Shown here piece after piece: positions 9,934 through 17,353 of a stretch of 64,000 nt of DNA (positions are counted from its first letter, which is position 1; every line of letters starts with the position of its first letter). Position numbers and translations under genes: made by a program. The stretch spans positions 3,596,001 through 3,660,000 of the forward strand of contig NZ_CP108352.1 of NCBI RefSeq assembly GCF_036237275.1. The letters run 5' to 3'. The notes under the pieces are model-generated. The model ran no database searches and was not told where the DNA came from. It saw nothing but the letters and a program-made list of their open reading frames with translations. The DNA is from Streptomyces sp. NBC_01353 (GTDB taxonomy: Bacteria; Actinomycetota; Actinomycetes; Streptomycetales; Streptomycetaceae).

Positions 9934-10551
9934 CTAGGACGCGAGGCGGACGGCGAGCCGGTAGTGGCCCACCGCCTTCGTCACGCCGATCAGGCCGCAG
10001 ATCCACAACCCCAGCGCGGTGCCCATCAGATAGACGACCGTGCCATAGCCGCCGAGTCCCGGGCCGACGAGCTCGGCGGGCGCCGCGAAGGAGACCCAGA
10101 GGCCCGCCGCGCACATCAGGAAGGAGAGCACCAGCCAGACGGCGCTGAGCACCGGCTCGCGCAGCCGGGCGTCGCCCACCGGGTCCTGGTCCAACGCCGC
10201 CCAGTGCAGCAGCCGTTCGCGGACCACCCGGTCCCGTCGGACACCACGGGCCAGGAAGTACACGGCGGGGACCAGGGCGCCCAGCCCGAGGACCACGAGC
10301 GGGATCGCGAACATCACCGAGATCGGGTCGATCGCCTCGTCGAACCCGATGATCCCGGCCCCGCAGAGCCCCCAGCCCAACTGCAGGGTCGCGGCCCACG
10401 CGAGGAGGACGCACAGCCGCCCGCTGCCGATCAGACCGTGGTTGAGCTCGCCCATCGCCCAGGCCCGGTCGGCCAGTCGGGCCTCGCGGTCGGGCCAGCT
10501 CCGTATCTCGACGGGCGGCGGGGGCGGGGGCAGCGGGAAACGACCGGACAT
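9934..10551 (-). CDS. Integral membrane protein, unknown function
   Basis: 205 aa. After a proline-rich cytoplasmic N-terminus (PLPPPPPPVE) there are about four hydrophobic spans: LCVLLAWAATLQLGW, VMFAIPLVVLGLGALVPAVYF, LSAVWLVLSFLMCAAGLWV and YLMGTALGLWICGLIGV. No domain family is recognised. The gene ends 65 bp from the convergent methyltransferase and begins 30 bp after the sigma-factor gene, so it could be transcribed with it. Confidence 0.7.
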   Translation of the reverse strand: MSGRFPLPPPPPPVEIRSWPDREARLADRAWAMGELNHGLIGSGRLCVLLAWAATLQLGWGLCGAGIIGFDEAIDPISVMFAIPLVVLGLGALVPAVYFLARGVRRDRVVRERLLHWAALDQDPVGDARLREPVLSAVWLVLSFLMCAAGLWVSFAAPAELVGPGLGGYGTVVYLMGTALGLWICGLIGVTKAVGHYRLAVRLAS

Positions 10552-10581
10552 ACGGTCGAGCCTATCGACAGCTCAGGCCGG

Positions 10582-11835
10582 TCACTCCGGCGGCCGTTCC
10601 GCCTCCCGGGCACGACCGAGGAGGAGTTCCCGCTCCCGCTCGTTGCGCGTCAGCTCAGCCGCCCGCTCGAACTCCGCCCGGGCCTCCGCCGTGCGCCCCA
10701 GTCGGGCCAGCAGGTCTCCCCGTACGCTCGGCAGCAAGTGATAACCCACCAGGGCGGGTTCGTCGGTCAGGGCGTCGGCGAGGGCGAGGCCCGCCTCCGC
10801 GCCCTCCGCCATCGACACGGCGACCGCGCGGTTCAGCTCGACCACCGGGGAGGGCGCGACGACCGCCAGCCGGCCGTACAGGGCGGCGATGGTCCGCCAG
10901 TCCGTCTCCTCGTACGTCAGCGCCTTCGCGTGACAGGCGGCGATCGCGGCCTGCAGGGCGTACGGGCCGTACGTACCGCCGTCGCCCGCCCGTTGCAGCG
11001 AGGCGAAGCCGCGGCGGATCAACAGCCGGTTCCAGCGGCTCCGGTTCTGGTCGGCGATGAGGACCGGCTGCCCGTCCGGTGCGGTGCGTGCCGCGACACG
11101 GGACGCCTGGATCTCCAACAGGGCGGCCAGGCCGTGGACTTCGCCCTCCTTCGGCATCAGCCCGGCGAGCACCCTCGCCAGCCGCAGCGCGTCCTCGCAC
11201 AGCGCCGGCCGCAACAGGTCGTCGCCCGCCGTGGCCGAGTACCCCTCGTTGAAGATCAGGTAGATGACCTCGAGGACGGAGCCGAGCCGGGCCGCCCGGT
11301 CCTCCCCGTACGGCACCTCGAACTCCACGCCCGCCTTCGCCAGCGTCCTCTTGGCCCGCACGATCCGCTGTGCGACCGTCGGTTCCGGTACGAGGAAGGC
11401 GCGGGCGATCTCGTCCGTGCGCAGCCCGCCGAGCAGCCGCAGGGTCAGCGCTGTCCGCGCCTCGGCGGAGAGCACCGGGTGGCAGGCGGTGAAGATCAGC
11501 CGCAGCAGGTCGTCGTCGATGTCGTCGGGACCGGACGGCTCGGGGTCGTGCGTCTCCTCGGTGAGCTCGCGGCCCACCTCCGCGAGCTTGCGCGCATACG
11601 TCTCACGGCGCCGTACGAGATCGACGGCGCGGTTCTTGGCGGCGGCCGTCAGCCAGGCACCCGGCCGTTCCGGGACGCCCGTCCGCGGCCACTGCTCCAG
11701 GGCGGCGACGAGCGCGTCCTGGGCGATCTCCTCGGCGATGCCGACATCGCGGACGATCCTCGCCACGGTCGCGATGATCCGCGGCGACTCCATCCGGAAG
11801 ACCGTCTCGACGGCGGCGGGGGCGGGTGCGGTCAT
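10582..11835 (-). CDS. RNA polymerase sigma factor, ECF42 type (SigJ-like) with C-terminal TPR region
   Basis: 417 aa, about twice the length of a plain ECF sigma factor. Residues 1-75 hold sigma region 2 (VETVFRMESPRIIATVARIV...AQDALVAALEQW), residues about 105-165 hold region 4 (ALTLRLLGGLRTDEIARAFLVPEPTVAQR), and the long C-terminal part is helical and TPR-like, as in the ECF42 group. ECF42 factors have no anti-sigma factor and sit next to DGPF (YCII-domain) proteins, as here: the 118-aa gene at 11870-12226 is the partner. The stimulus is unknown. Confidence 0.9.
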   Translation of the reverse strand: MTAPAPAAVETVFRMESPRIIATVARIVRDVGIAEEIAQDALVAALEQWPRTGVPERPGAWLTAAAKNRAVDLVRRRETYARKLAEVGRELTEETHDPEPSGPDDIDDDLLRLIFTACHPVLSAEARTALTLRLLGGLRTDEIARAFLVPEPTVAQRIVRAKRTLAKAGVEFEVPYGEDRAARLGSVLEVIYLIFNEGYSATAGDDLLRPALCEDALRLARVLAGLMPKEGEVHGLAALLEIQASRVAARTAPDGQPVLIADQNRSRWNRLLIRRGFASLQRAGDGGTYGPYALQAAIAACHAKALTYEETDWRTIAALYGRLAVVAPSPVVELNRAVAVSMAEGAEAGLALADALTDEPALVGYHLLPSVRGDLLARLGRTAEARAEFERAAELTRNERERELLLGRAREAERPPE

Positions 11836-11869
11836 GGATCAACCATGACACCACCCGCCCGGCCGGCAC

Positions 11870-12226
11870 CTACATCTCCTCGATCTCACGGACCTCGCAG
11901 GTCACCTTCCACTGCGGCGGGTGAACCTCCAGGAAGCGCTTCGCCCACTCGATGGCCTCCGCCTTGTCGCGGCACTGGGTGATCGAGTACCCGCCGACGA
12001 CCTCCTTGGTCTCGGTGAACGGGCCGTCGGTGAAACCGATCTTCCCGCCCTCCCAGGTGACGCGGGTGCCCTCGGAGGTCGGCTTGAGCCCGGCCGTCTC
12101 CAGCATCACGCCGGCCTTGGTGATCTCCTCGAACAGCGCGCCCATGCGCTCGTCGAAACCGGGGTCGGCGTCCTCCAGCTGGAAGGCGCCCTCTTCGATG
12201 CGGACCATCGTCAGATAGCGGGGCAT
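11870..12226 (-). CDS. YCII/DGPF-domain protein, partner of ECF42 sigma factor
   Basis: 118 aa with a single YCII-related ferredoxin-like domain. The signature DGPF is present in IGFTDGPFTETKEVVGGY, and the C-terminus has the usual AIEWAKRFLEVHP. It lies 34 bp upstream of the sigma-factor gene in the same direction. In the known ECF42 pairs this protein is usually a member of the regulon, so it may be controlled by the neighbouring factor. Its biochemical role is not established. Confidence 0.88.
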   Translation of the reverse strand: MPRYLTMVRIEEGAFQLEDADPGFDERMGALFEEITKAGVMLETAGLKPTSEGTRVTWEGGKIGFTDGPFTETKEVVGGYSITQCRDKAEAIEWAKRFLEVHPPQWKVTCEVREIEEM

Positions 12227-12346
12227 GGTCGGTCTCCTCGTGTGGCGGGCGGGGCCGTTCCCCGCCTTTCACTCATACGTCGAACGGGCCGGGCCCGCAT
12301 CGACACCACGCGGGAGGAATCTCCGAAGGAAGTTCCGGGAGGAGTC

Positions 12347-13210
12347 CTAGACGTAGTCCTCCAGGCGGGCCACCGTGAAGCCCTGCTCCTGGATGTGGCG
12401 CAGCATGTTGGCCGTCATCCTGGTCATCGTCGTGCCCTTGAGCTCGGACGGGCCGCGGAAGTGCGCCAGGATGATGTCGCCGGGGTGGAGCTTCTTGTCC
12501 CCGCGCTGGTACTGCATGTTCTTGATCTGCATCGACTCGCGCCACAGCACGATCGCGTCCACCCCGCACGTGCCGGCGGCCGCGCGGGTGTCCTCGTTCC
12601 AGTTGCCGTACGGCGGGCGGAAGAGCCGCGGGTTCGTGCCGTACTCCTTCGCCAGCTTCGTCTGCTGGCCGCATATCTCCCGGCTCTGGGCGGCCCGGCC
12701 GAGGGTGCGCAGGTTCGGGTGGGTGAGGGTGTGGTTGGCGACGCCGTTGCCGAGGGCGGCGAGCGGCTTGAAGTAGCCGTAGTCGGCGCGTATCGCGGAG
12801 TCGGTGAGGAACATCGTCACCGGGACCTTGAGGTCCTTCATCATCTGCGCGAACTCCGGGTCCTTCTCGGCTCCGTCGTCGATCGTGATGAAGACGATCC
12901 TGTCCTTCGTCGGTATGTCGCTGATGACGGGGACGGGGCCGCCCGGCTCCCGCTTCACCGGCTTGGTCCGCGGCGGGGCGGGCGGGGCGGCGAAGGGCTT
13001 CAGGCCCCACTTCCGGTACGCGGCCGCGGCCGCGGCGGCCTGATCCGGGGCCCGGTCGGGGCCCTTGCCCTCGGCGGGGGTCGTCGCGGGCGCGGACGGT
13101 TTCACGGGCGCGGTGTCCGCCCCCGCGGTGCCACCGCAGCCCGTCACGAGCAACGCGGCGACGGTCAGCGCCGCCCAGGTCACGATCTTCTTGTCCACGC
13201 CGTGAGTCAC
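12347..13210 (-). CDS. Polysaccharide deacetylase lipoprotein (NodB domain), second copy
   Basis: 287 aa, clearly paralogous to the deacetylase at 7.7-8.6 kb: both have IVF[IL]TIDDGAEKDPE, a metal motif H-T-L-x-H (NHTLTH), RPPYGNWNEDT, DIILAHFRG and the same last five residues LEDYV. The signal peptide ends in a good lipobox, LVTGC, so it is an exported lipoprotein. Linker segments rich in Pro/Ala follow. The start is a GTG at 13210, with another GTG four codons downstream. It is expected to deacetylate a wall or surface glycan. Confidence 0.9.
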   Translation of the reverse strand: MTHGVDKKIVTWAALTVAALLVTGCGGTAGADTAPVKPSAPATTPAEGKGPDRAPDQAAAAAAAYRKWGLKPFAAPPAPPRTKPVKREPGGPVPVISDIPTKDRIVFITIDDGAEKDPEFAQMMKDLKVPVTMFLTDSAIRADYGYFKPLAALGNGVANHTLTHPNLRTLGRAAQSREICGQQTKLAKEYGTNPRLFRPPYGNWNEDTRAAAGTCGVDAIVLWRESMQIKNMQYQRGDKKLHPGDIILAHFRGPSELKGTTMTRMTANMLRHIQEQGFTVARLEDYV

Positions 13211-13246
13211 GCCGTGGATGATGCCGAAAGCGGTCGGGAGGTTGCC

Positions 13247-13501
13247 TCAGTCGACGGACTCGAAGCGCCAGCGGTGCACCGGCCGGGTGATCAGGTCCGC
13301 GGCCGGTTCGGGCAGCTCGGGCAGTTCGGCGTCCGACGCCGGGGCGTCCCACCAGGTCAGCACGAGCACCCGGTCCTGCGGGGCCCGGAAGGTCTCCCGC
13401 CGCAGCGGCTCGTACGGGAGCTCCTGCGCCCGCGCCCACTCCAGGAGTTCGGCGCCCCGGCCCTGGACCGCCCGGGCCTCCCACATGAGCGTGAGGATCA
13501 C
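13247..13501 (-). CDS. Small conserved protein coupled to tsaD, unknown function
   Basis: 84 aa, starting at a GTG that overlaps the tsaD stop codon (GTGA). It begins [20 protein letters not shown] and contains RVLVLTWWD, a pattern like a small ferredoxin-like or monooxygenase-type (ABM) barrel, but too short to be sure. No catalytic motif is visible. Translational coupling to tsaD is the main evidence that it is a gene. Confidence 0.65.
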   Translation of the reverse strand: MILTLMWEARAVQGRGAELLEWARAQELPYEPLRRETFRAPQDRVLVLTWWDAPASDAELPELPEPAADLITRPVHRWRFESVD

Positions 13502-14607
13502 GAGTAGAGGTTCTCCTTGCTGATCTCGTGCACATGGTCGTGGTCGTGGCTGTGGCCGTGTGCGCCCGGCACGTGCGGTTCCGTCACCGGCAGCGAGGAG
13601 TCCGCCGACAGCTCCAGGTCGGAGGCCGGCCGGTTGCGGGCCACCATCTCGGCGCCCAGCGCAGCCACCATCGCGCCGTTGTCCGTGCAGAGCCCTGGCC
13701 GCGGCACCCGCAGCCGGATCCCCGCCCGCTCGCACCGCTCCTGGGCCAGCGCCCGCAGCCGCGAGTTGGCCGCGACCCCGCCGCCGATCATCAGGTGGTC
13801 GACGCCCTCGTCCTTGCAGGCCCGGACGGCCTTGCGGGTCAGCACGTCGACGACCGCCTCCTGGAAGGACGCGGCCACGTCCCGTACCGGCACCTCCTCG
13901 CCGGCGGCCCGCTTGGCCTCGATCCAGCGGGCCACGGCGGTCTTGAGACCGGAGAAGGAGAAGTCGTACGCGGGGTCCTTCGAGCCGCTCAGACCGCGCG
14001 GGAACGCGATGGCGTTCGGGTCGCCCTCCCTGGCGAGCCGGTCGATGACCGGGCCGCCGGGGAAGCCGAGGTCGAGGACGCGCGCGATCTTGTCGAAGGC
14101 CTCGCCGGCCGCGTCGTCGATCGTGGCGCCCATCGGCCGCACGTCGGCGGTGATGTCGGGGGCGAGCAGCAGCGAGGAGTGCCCGCCGGAGACGAGCAGC
14201 GCCATCGTCGGCTCGGGCAGCGGGCCGTGCTCCAGCTGGTCGACGCAGATGTGCGAGGCGAGGTGGTTCACGCCGTACAGCGGCTTGCCGAGCGCGTACG
14301 CGTACGCCTTCGCCGCCGAGACGCCGACCAGCAGCGCTCCCGCGAGGCCGGGGCCGGCCGTCACGGCGATGCCGTCGAGGTCGCGGGCGGAGATCCCGGC
14401 GTCGTTCAGGGCGCGCTCGATGGTCGGGACCATCGCCTCGAGGTGGGCGCGGGAGGCGATCTCCGGCACGACTCCGCCGAAGCGGGCGTGGGTGTCCACG
14501 CTGGAGGCGACCGCGTCCGCGAGCAGGGTCGTGCCGCGCACGATGCCGACCCCGGTCTCGTCGCAGGAGGTCTCGATTCCGAGTACGAGGGGTTCGTCAG
14601 CAGCCAT
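13498..14607 (-). CDS. tsaD: tRNA N6-threonylcarbamoyladenosine synthase subunit TsaD
   Basis: Catalytic subunit (Kae1/OSGEP/TsaD, formerly Gcp) that transfers threonylcarbamoyl to A37 of ANN-reading tRNAs, working with TsaB and TsaE. 369 aa. The ASKHA fold begins at [14 protein letters not shown], and the metal histidines H115 and H119 are in [19 protein letters not shown] near the end is typical. An extra C-terminal tail, [13 protein letters not shown], is His-rich and not part of the core. Its start overlaps the rimI stop by 11 nt and its stop overlaps the next small gene, so the set is a coupled operon. Confidence 0.97.
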   Translation of the reverse strand: MAADEPLVLGIETSCDETGVGIVRGTTLLADAVASSVDTHARFGGVVPEIASRAHLEAMVPTIERALNDAGISARDLDGIAVTAGPGLAGALLVGVSAAKAYAYALGKPLYGVNHLASHICVDQLEHGPLPEPTMALLVSGGHSSLLLAPDITADVRPMGATIDDAAGEAFDKIARVLDLGFPGGPVIDRLAREGDPNAIAFPRGLSGSKDPAYDFSFSGLKTAVARWIEAKRAAGEEVPVRDVAASFQEAVVDVLTRKAVRACKDEGVDHLMIGGGVAANSRLRALAQERCERAGIRLRVPRPGLCTDNGAMVAALGAEMVARNRPASDLELSADSSLPVTEPHVPGAHGHSHDHDHVHEISKENLYS

Positions 14608-15097
14608 CAGAATCAGTCTCTGTTCCTTGAACGGTCAGTCGCATCACGAGCGCGTCGACATTGCCCGGCTGGTAGTAGCCGCGCCGGAAGCCGATGGGCT
14701 CGAAGCCGAAGCGCTCGTACAGCTTCTGGGCCCGGGTGTTGTCCACCCGTACCTCCAGCAGCACCTCTTCGCACTCGAAGGCGGTGGCGTGCTGGAGCAG
14801 ATCGGTGAGCAGCCGGGCGCCGAGCCCGGTCCCCCACTGGTCGCGGGCGGCGGCGATCGTCTGGACGTCGCCGAGGCCGCCGGCGGCGGCGAGCCCGGCG
14901 TAGCCGACGATCTTCCCCTCGGCCTCCGCGACGATGTAGCGGCGGGTGGCCCGGGGCCCGCGGGCGTGGGCCAGTTCGGACCAGAACATGCCCTCGGACC
15001 AGGCGTCCTCGGGAAACAGGTCGTGTTCGAGCACGAGCACCGGCTCGATGTCCCACCAGCGCATCTCGCGCAGCGTCGCGGACGTCACGGCGGTCAC
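14597..15097 (-). CDS. rimI: Ribosomal protein S18-alanine N-acetyltransferase RimI-like
   Basis: A GNAT acetyltransferase, about 166 aa, that typically acetylates the N-terminal Ala of ribosomal protein S18. The acetyl-CoA loop is [16 protein letters not shown], and [23 protein letters not shown] is the usual RimI C-terminal signature. The start chosen is the GTG overlapping the tsaB stop (GTGA). Position between tsaB and tsaD is the standard bacterial arrangement. Confidence 0.92.
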   Translation of the reverse strand: MTAVTSATLREMRWWDIEPVLVLEHDLFPEDAWSEGMFWSELAHARGPRATRRYIVAEAEGKIVGYAGLAAAGGLGDVQTIAAARDQWGTGLGARLLTDLLQHATAFECEEVLLEVRVDNTRAQKLYERFGFEPIGFRRGYYQPGNVDALVMRLTVQGTETDSDGC

Positions 15098-15747
15098 TTG
15101 GGCGTGACCACCTTGTAGTTCTTCGGCACCTGGGCGTCGGGGCGGCGCAGGTACATGGGCAGCGGGTCGAGGAAGTCGGCGCCCGCCGCGAGCCGTTCCG
15201 CCGCCAGGGCCGCCAGGGCGCCCGCCGACTGGTGCTCGGGGTCGCGGGCGTCCGGGAAGACCTCGGGGTAGAGGCGCGCGCCGGCGCCGACGACCGGAAG
15301 TCCCGCGACCTGTTCGGCGATCTCGGCCGGCCGGTCGACGGCCGCGTCGGTCACGCGCGTACGGGAGTTGTCGTACCGCGCCCAGTAGACCTCCTTGCGG
15401 CGCGCGTCCGTCGCGACGACGAACGGCTCCTCGATCCCGGAGGCGTACGCGAGCCCGTCCAGCGTGCACAGGCCGTGCACGGGCACGCCGAGCGCGGAGG
15501 AGAAGGTCGCGGCGGTGACCAGACCCACCCGCAGTCCGGTGTACGGCCCCGGTCCGACGCCGACTACCAGGCCGGTGACCGCGTCGAGCTTCAGCCCGGC
15601 CTCCTTGAGGACCCGGTCGACGGCGGGCAGCAGCAGCTCCCCGTGGCGGCGGGCGTCGACCTGCCGCGACTCGGCGACGACGGATTCGCCGTCGTGGAGG
15701 GCGACGGTGACGGCGGGCGTGGCGGTATCCATGGCGAGCAAGAGCAC
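15094..15747 (-). CDS. tsaB: tRNA threonylcarbamoyladenosine biosynthesis protein TsaB
   Basis: 217-aa non-catalytic ASKHA-fold partner that dimerises with TsaD. It begins VLLLAMDTATPAVTVAL and has VVGVGPGPYTGLRVGLVTA, the hallmark segment. The start is a GTG, and a TAGGCT hexamer lies 6 nt before it, so the transcript is probably leaderless. First gene of tsaB-rimI-tsaD. Confidence 0.95.
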   Translation of the reverse strand: MLLLAMDTATPAVTVALHDGESVVAESRQVDARRHGELLLPAVDRVLKEAGLKLDAVTGLVVGVGPGPYTGLRVGLVTAATFSSALGVPVHGLCTLDGLAYASGIEEPFVVATDARRKEVYWARYDNSRTRVTDAAVDRPAEIAEQVAGLPVVGAGARLYPEVFPDARDPEHQSAGALAALAAERLAAGADFLDPLPMYLRRPDAQVPKNYKVVTPK

Positions 15748-15753
15748 GCAAAC

Positions 15754-15759
15754 AGCCTA
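15754..15759 (-). promoter_or_regulatory. Probable -10 element for leaderless tsaB operon
   Basis: TAGGCT on the minus strand, 6 nt before the GTG start of tsaB, as in Streptomyces leaderless promoters. No good -35 is visible. Confidence 0.5.
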
Positions 15760-15849
15760 CGGCTCCCGGCAGCCGGGCACGGCGCCCCGTCCCACCCGCC
15801 CGTGGCTGCTACCGTCACCATCGATACATACGTACGGGAGGTTGGCACG

Positions 15850-16413
15850 GTGGCAAGGAGCAGCTCGGGATTCGTGGCCGGGCTCACCGCGGCGGCGGTC
15901 GCCGCAGTCGCCTTCCTCGCCTACCAGGCGTCGGCGAACGCGCCCGCGGATGTCTCGGCCAAGCCGAGGACCCCGGCGTCGGCCCCTTCCTCCGCCCCGA
16001 CCGGTGGCCCCCAGAAGCCCGCCAAGGACCCCCTTGCCGTCCCGGCGCACTCGGGCAGCGGTGCGCGCGTCGTGTACGCGCTGAGCGAGCGCCGGGTGTG
16101 GCTGGTGGACGCGAAGGGCCAGGCCACGCACACCTTCTCGGTGATGCCGAGCACGGTGAGCCCGGCCCCGGGGTCCTACACCGTGACCTCGCGCTCGGGT
16201 GCGGTGACGGGCTCGGACGGGGTGCAGATCGAGCACGTGGTGCGGTTCGCGACCGCGCAGGACGTGTCGGTCGGCTTCAGCGCGGCGGTCGACGGCTCGC
16301 TCCCGACGCCGGACCCGGAGCGGAAGACGGGCGGCATCCGGATGAAGCGGGCGGACGGCGACGCGCTGTGGACGTTCGCGGCGATCGGCGCGAAGGTCGT
16401 CGTCGTCGCCTAG
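15850..16413 (+). CDS. L,D-transpeptidase-like exported protein lacking the catalytic Cys and His
   Basis: 187 aa, starting at a GTG after a GGGAGG site. Residues 8-30 form an N-terminal membrane span or signal, followed by a Pro/Ala linker to about residue 65. The rest (RRVWLVDAKGQATHTFSVMP...PGSYTV...GGIRMKRADGDALWTF...KVVVV) follows the beta-sandwich order of the YkuD/LDT domain. Where active enzymes have SHGCIRL this protein has KTGGIRM (residues 159-165), so both catalytic residues are gone. It is probably not a peptidoglycan cross-linker; a binding role is inferred. Divergent from tsaB. Confidence 0.7.
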   Translation: MARSSSGFVAGLTAAAVAAVAFLAYQASANAPADVSAKPRTPASAPSSAPTGGPQKPAKDPLAVPAHSGSGARVVYALSERRVWLVDAKGQATHTFSVMPSTVSPAPGSYTVTSRSGAVTGSDGVQIEHVVRFATAQDVSVGFSAAVDGSLPTPDPERKTGGIRMKRADGDALWTFAAIGAKVVVVA

Positions 16414-16476
16414 CGGCGCCGCCGCGTCGCCCGTACGGGGGTCACATGGCCACCCGGCCTTGACGTGCTTACGTGG

Positions 16477-16552
16477 CCTCGCGGCGGACTCGACGGGGTT
16501 ACGCGGCTGCCTCGCGGCGGACTCGACGGGGTTACGCGGCCTCGCGGCGGAC
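16477..16552. repeat. Short tandem repeat over the 3' end of the 61-aa gene
   Basis: The sequence CCTCGCGGCGGACTCGACGG begins at 16477 and 16510, and CCTCGCGGCGGAC begins again at 16540, giving 33- and 30-bp steps. The copies include the last codons and stop of the minus-strand small gene, so the 3' end of that gene has been duplicated downstream. Confidence 0.8.
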
Positions 16553-16717
16553 GGTGTGCTCCCGCTCCTCGTCCTGATCGGTCTCGTACGAGCCGCGGCC
16601 GGCTTCCCGTTCCGTCTCGCGCGGGGGTGTCGACACCGCGCTCGCCGCGGCACAGGAGGCCAGCAGCTCACTCATCGAGATGCGCTCTTCCGCGCGCTCG
16701 CGCTCTGGCGTCGCCAT
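16532..16717 (-). CDS. Small hydrophilic protein under an iron box
   Basis: 61 aa. It starts at an ATG with a GGGAGG site directly upstream. The N-terminal half ISMSELLASCAAASAVSTPP contains one Cys; the C-terminal half is highly charged (TDQDEEREHTVRREA). No known domain is recognised and there is no signal peptide or membrane span. A DtxR/DmdR-type iron box ends about 12 nt before the start, so repression under iron-replete conditions is predicted. Confidence 0.7.
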   Translation of the reverse strand: MATPERERAEERISMSELLASCAAASAVSTPPRETEREAGRGSYETDQDEEREHTVRREAA

Positions 16718-16728
16718 GCATGCCTCCC

Positions 16729-16748
16729 GTAGGTTAGGTACACCTAAC
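16729..16748 (-). promoter_or_regulatory. Iron box (DmdR1/IdeR/DtxR-type operator)
   Basis: Plus strand reads GTAGGTTAGGTACACCTAAC. The first 19 nt match the DmdR/DtxR consensus TTAGGTTAGGCTCACCTAA at 16 positions, and GTTAGGT-AC-ACCTAAC is a perfect 7-bp palindrome. It lies immediately upstream of the ribosome site of the 61-aa minus-strand gene; no plus-strand gene follows nearby. Confidence 0.85.
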
Positions 16749-16827
16749 CAGCTCGTGCATCCATGTCACCACGGCTCGTACGACCGACGCAACATCTTGC
16801 CGACACCTTGTCGGAACCTACGTACGT

Positions 16828-17343
16828 TCAGCTCAGCGCGAGGTTCTCGTCCGCCCACCGCTCGCCGATCCCGCGCAGCACGACGGTGCGCCGGTCGTCG
16901 TCCGTGTCGCCGACGACCCGGTGGATCAGCACATGCAGCCGGTCGTCCGTCAGCTCCTCGACCTTGCCGTCGCCCCACTCCACGACAACCACGGAATCGG
17001 GCAGCGAGACGTCAAGATCGAGGTCCTCCATCTCGTCGAGACCGCCGCCAAGGCGGTACGCGTCGACGTGGACGAGGGCGGGTCCGCCGACCAGGGACGG
17101 GTGGACGCGGGCGATGACGAAGGTGGGGGAGGTGACGGCGCCACGCACGCCGAGGCCCTCTCCCAGGCCGCGGGTCAGTGTCGTCTTCCCGGCGCCGAGC
17201 TCACCGGTGAGCATGACGAGGTCGCCGGGGCGGAGCAGCTTGGCCAGGCGACGGCCGATCTCCTGCATCTCCTCCGGGGAGTCGATGTCGAGGGTGGCGG
17301 CGGAGTGCGCTTCGGCGGAGTGCGGTTCTTCCATACGAGCCAT
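16828..17343 (-). CDS. tsaE: tRNA threonylcarbamoyladenosine biosynthesis ATPase TsaE
   Basis: P-loop ATPase that drives the TsaB-TsaD complex through its reaction cycle; about 171 aa. Walker A is GELGAGKTTLTRGL, followed by the conserved VTSPTFVIARVHPS, HVDAYRLGG and VVVEWGDG. The start region reads TTG..ATG..ATG in frame; the first ATG (17343) was chosen. It begins 10 nt after the hydrolase gene stop and is probably co-transcribed with alr and the hydrolase, apart from tsaBD. Confidence 0.93.
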   Translation of the reverse strand: MARMEEPHSAEAHSAATLDIDSPEEMQEIGRRLAKLLRPGDLVMLTGELGAGKTTLTRGLGEGLGVRGAVTSPTFVIARVHPSLVGGPALVHVDAYRLGGGLDEMEDLDLDVSLPDSVVVVEWGDGKVEELTDDRLHVLIHRVVGDTDDDRRTVVLRGIGERWADENLALS

Positions 17344-17353
17344 ACGAGCCAAC

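Noticed and set aside
9964-11982. A 672-codon plus-strand frame opposite the sigma-factor gene.
   Set aside because: Arg/Gln/Gly-rich shadow of the sigma factor and its neighbours; no start context or family.
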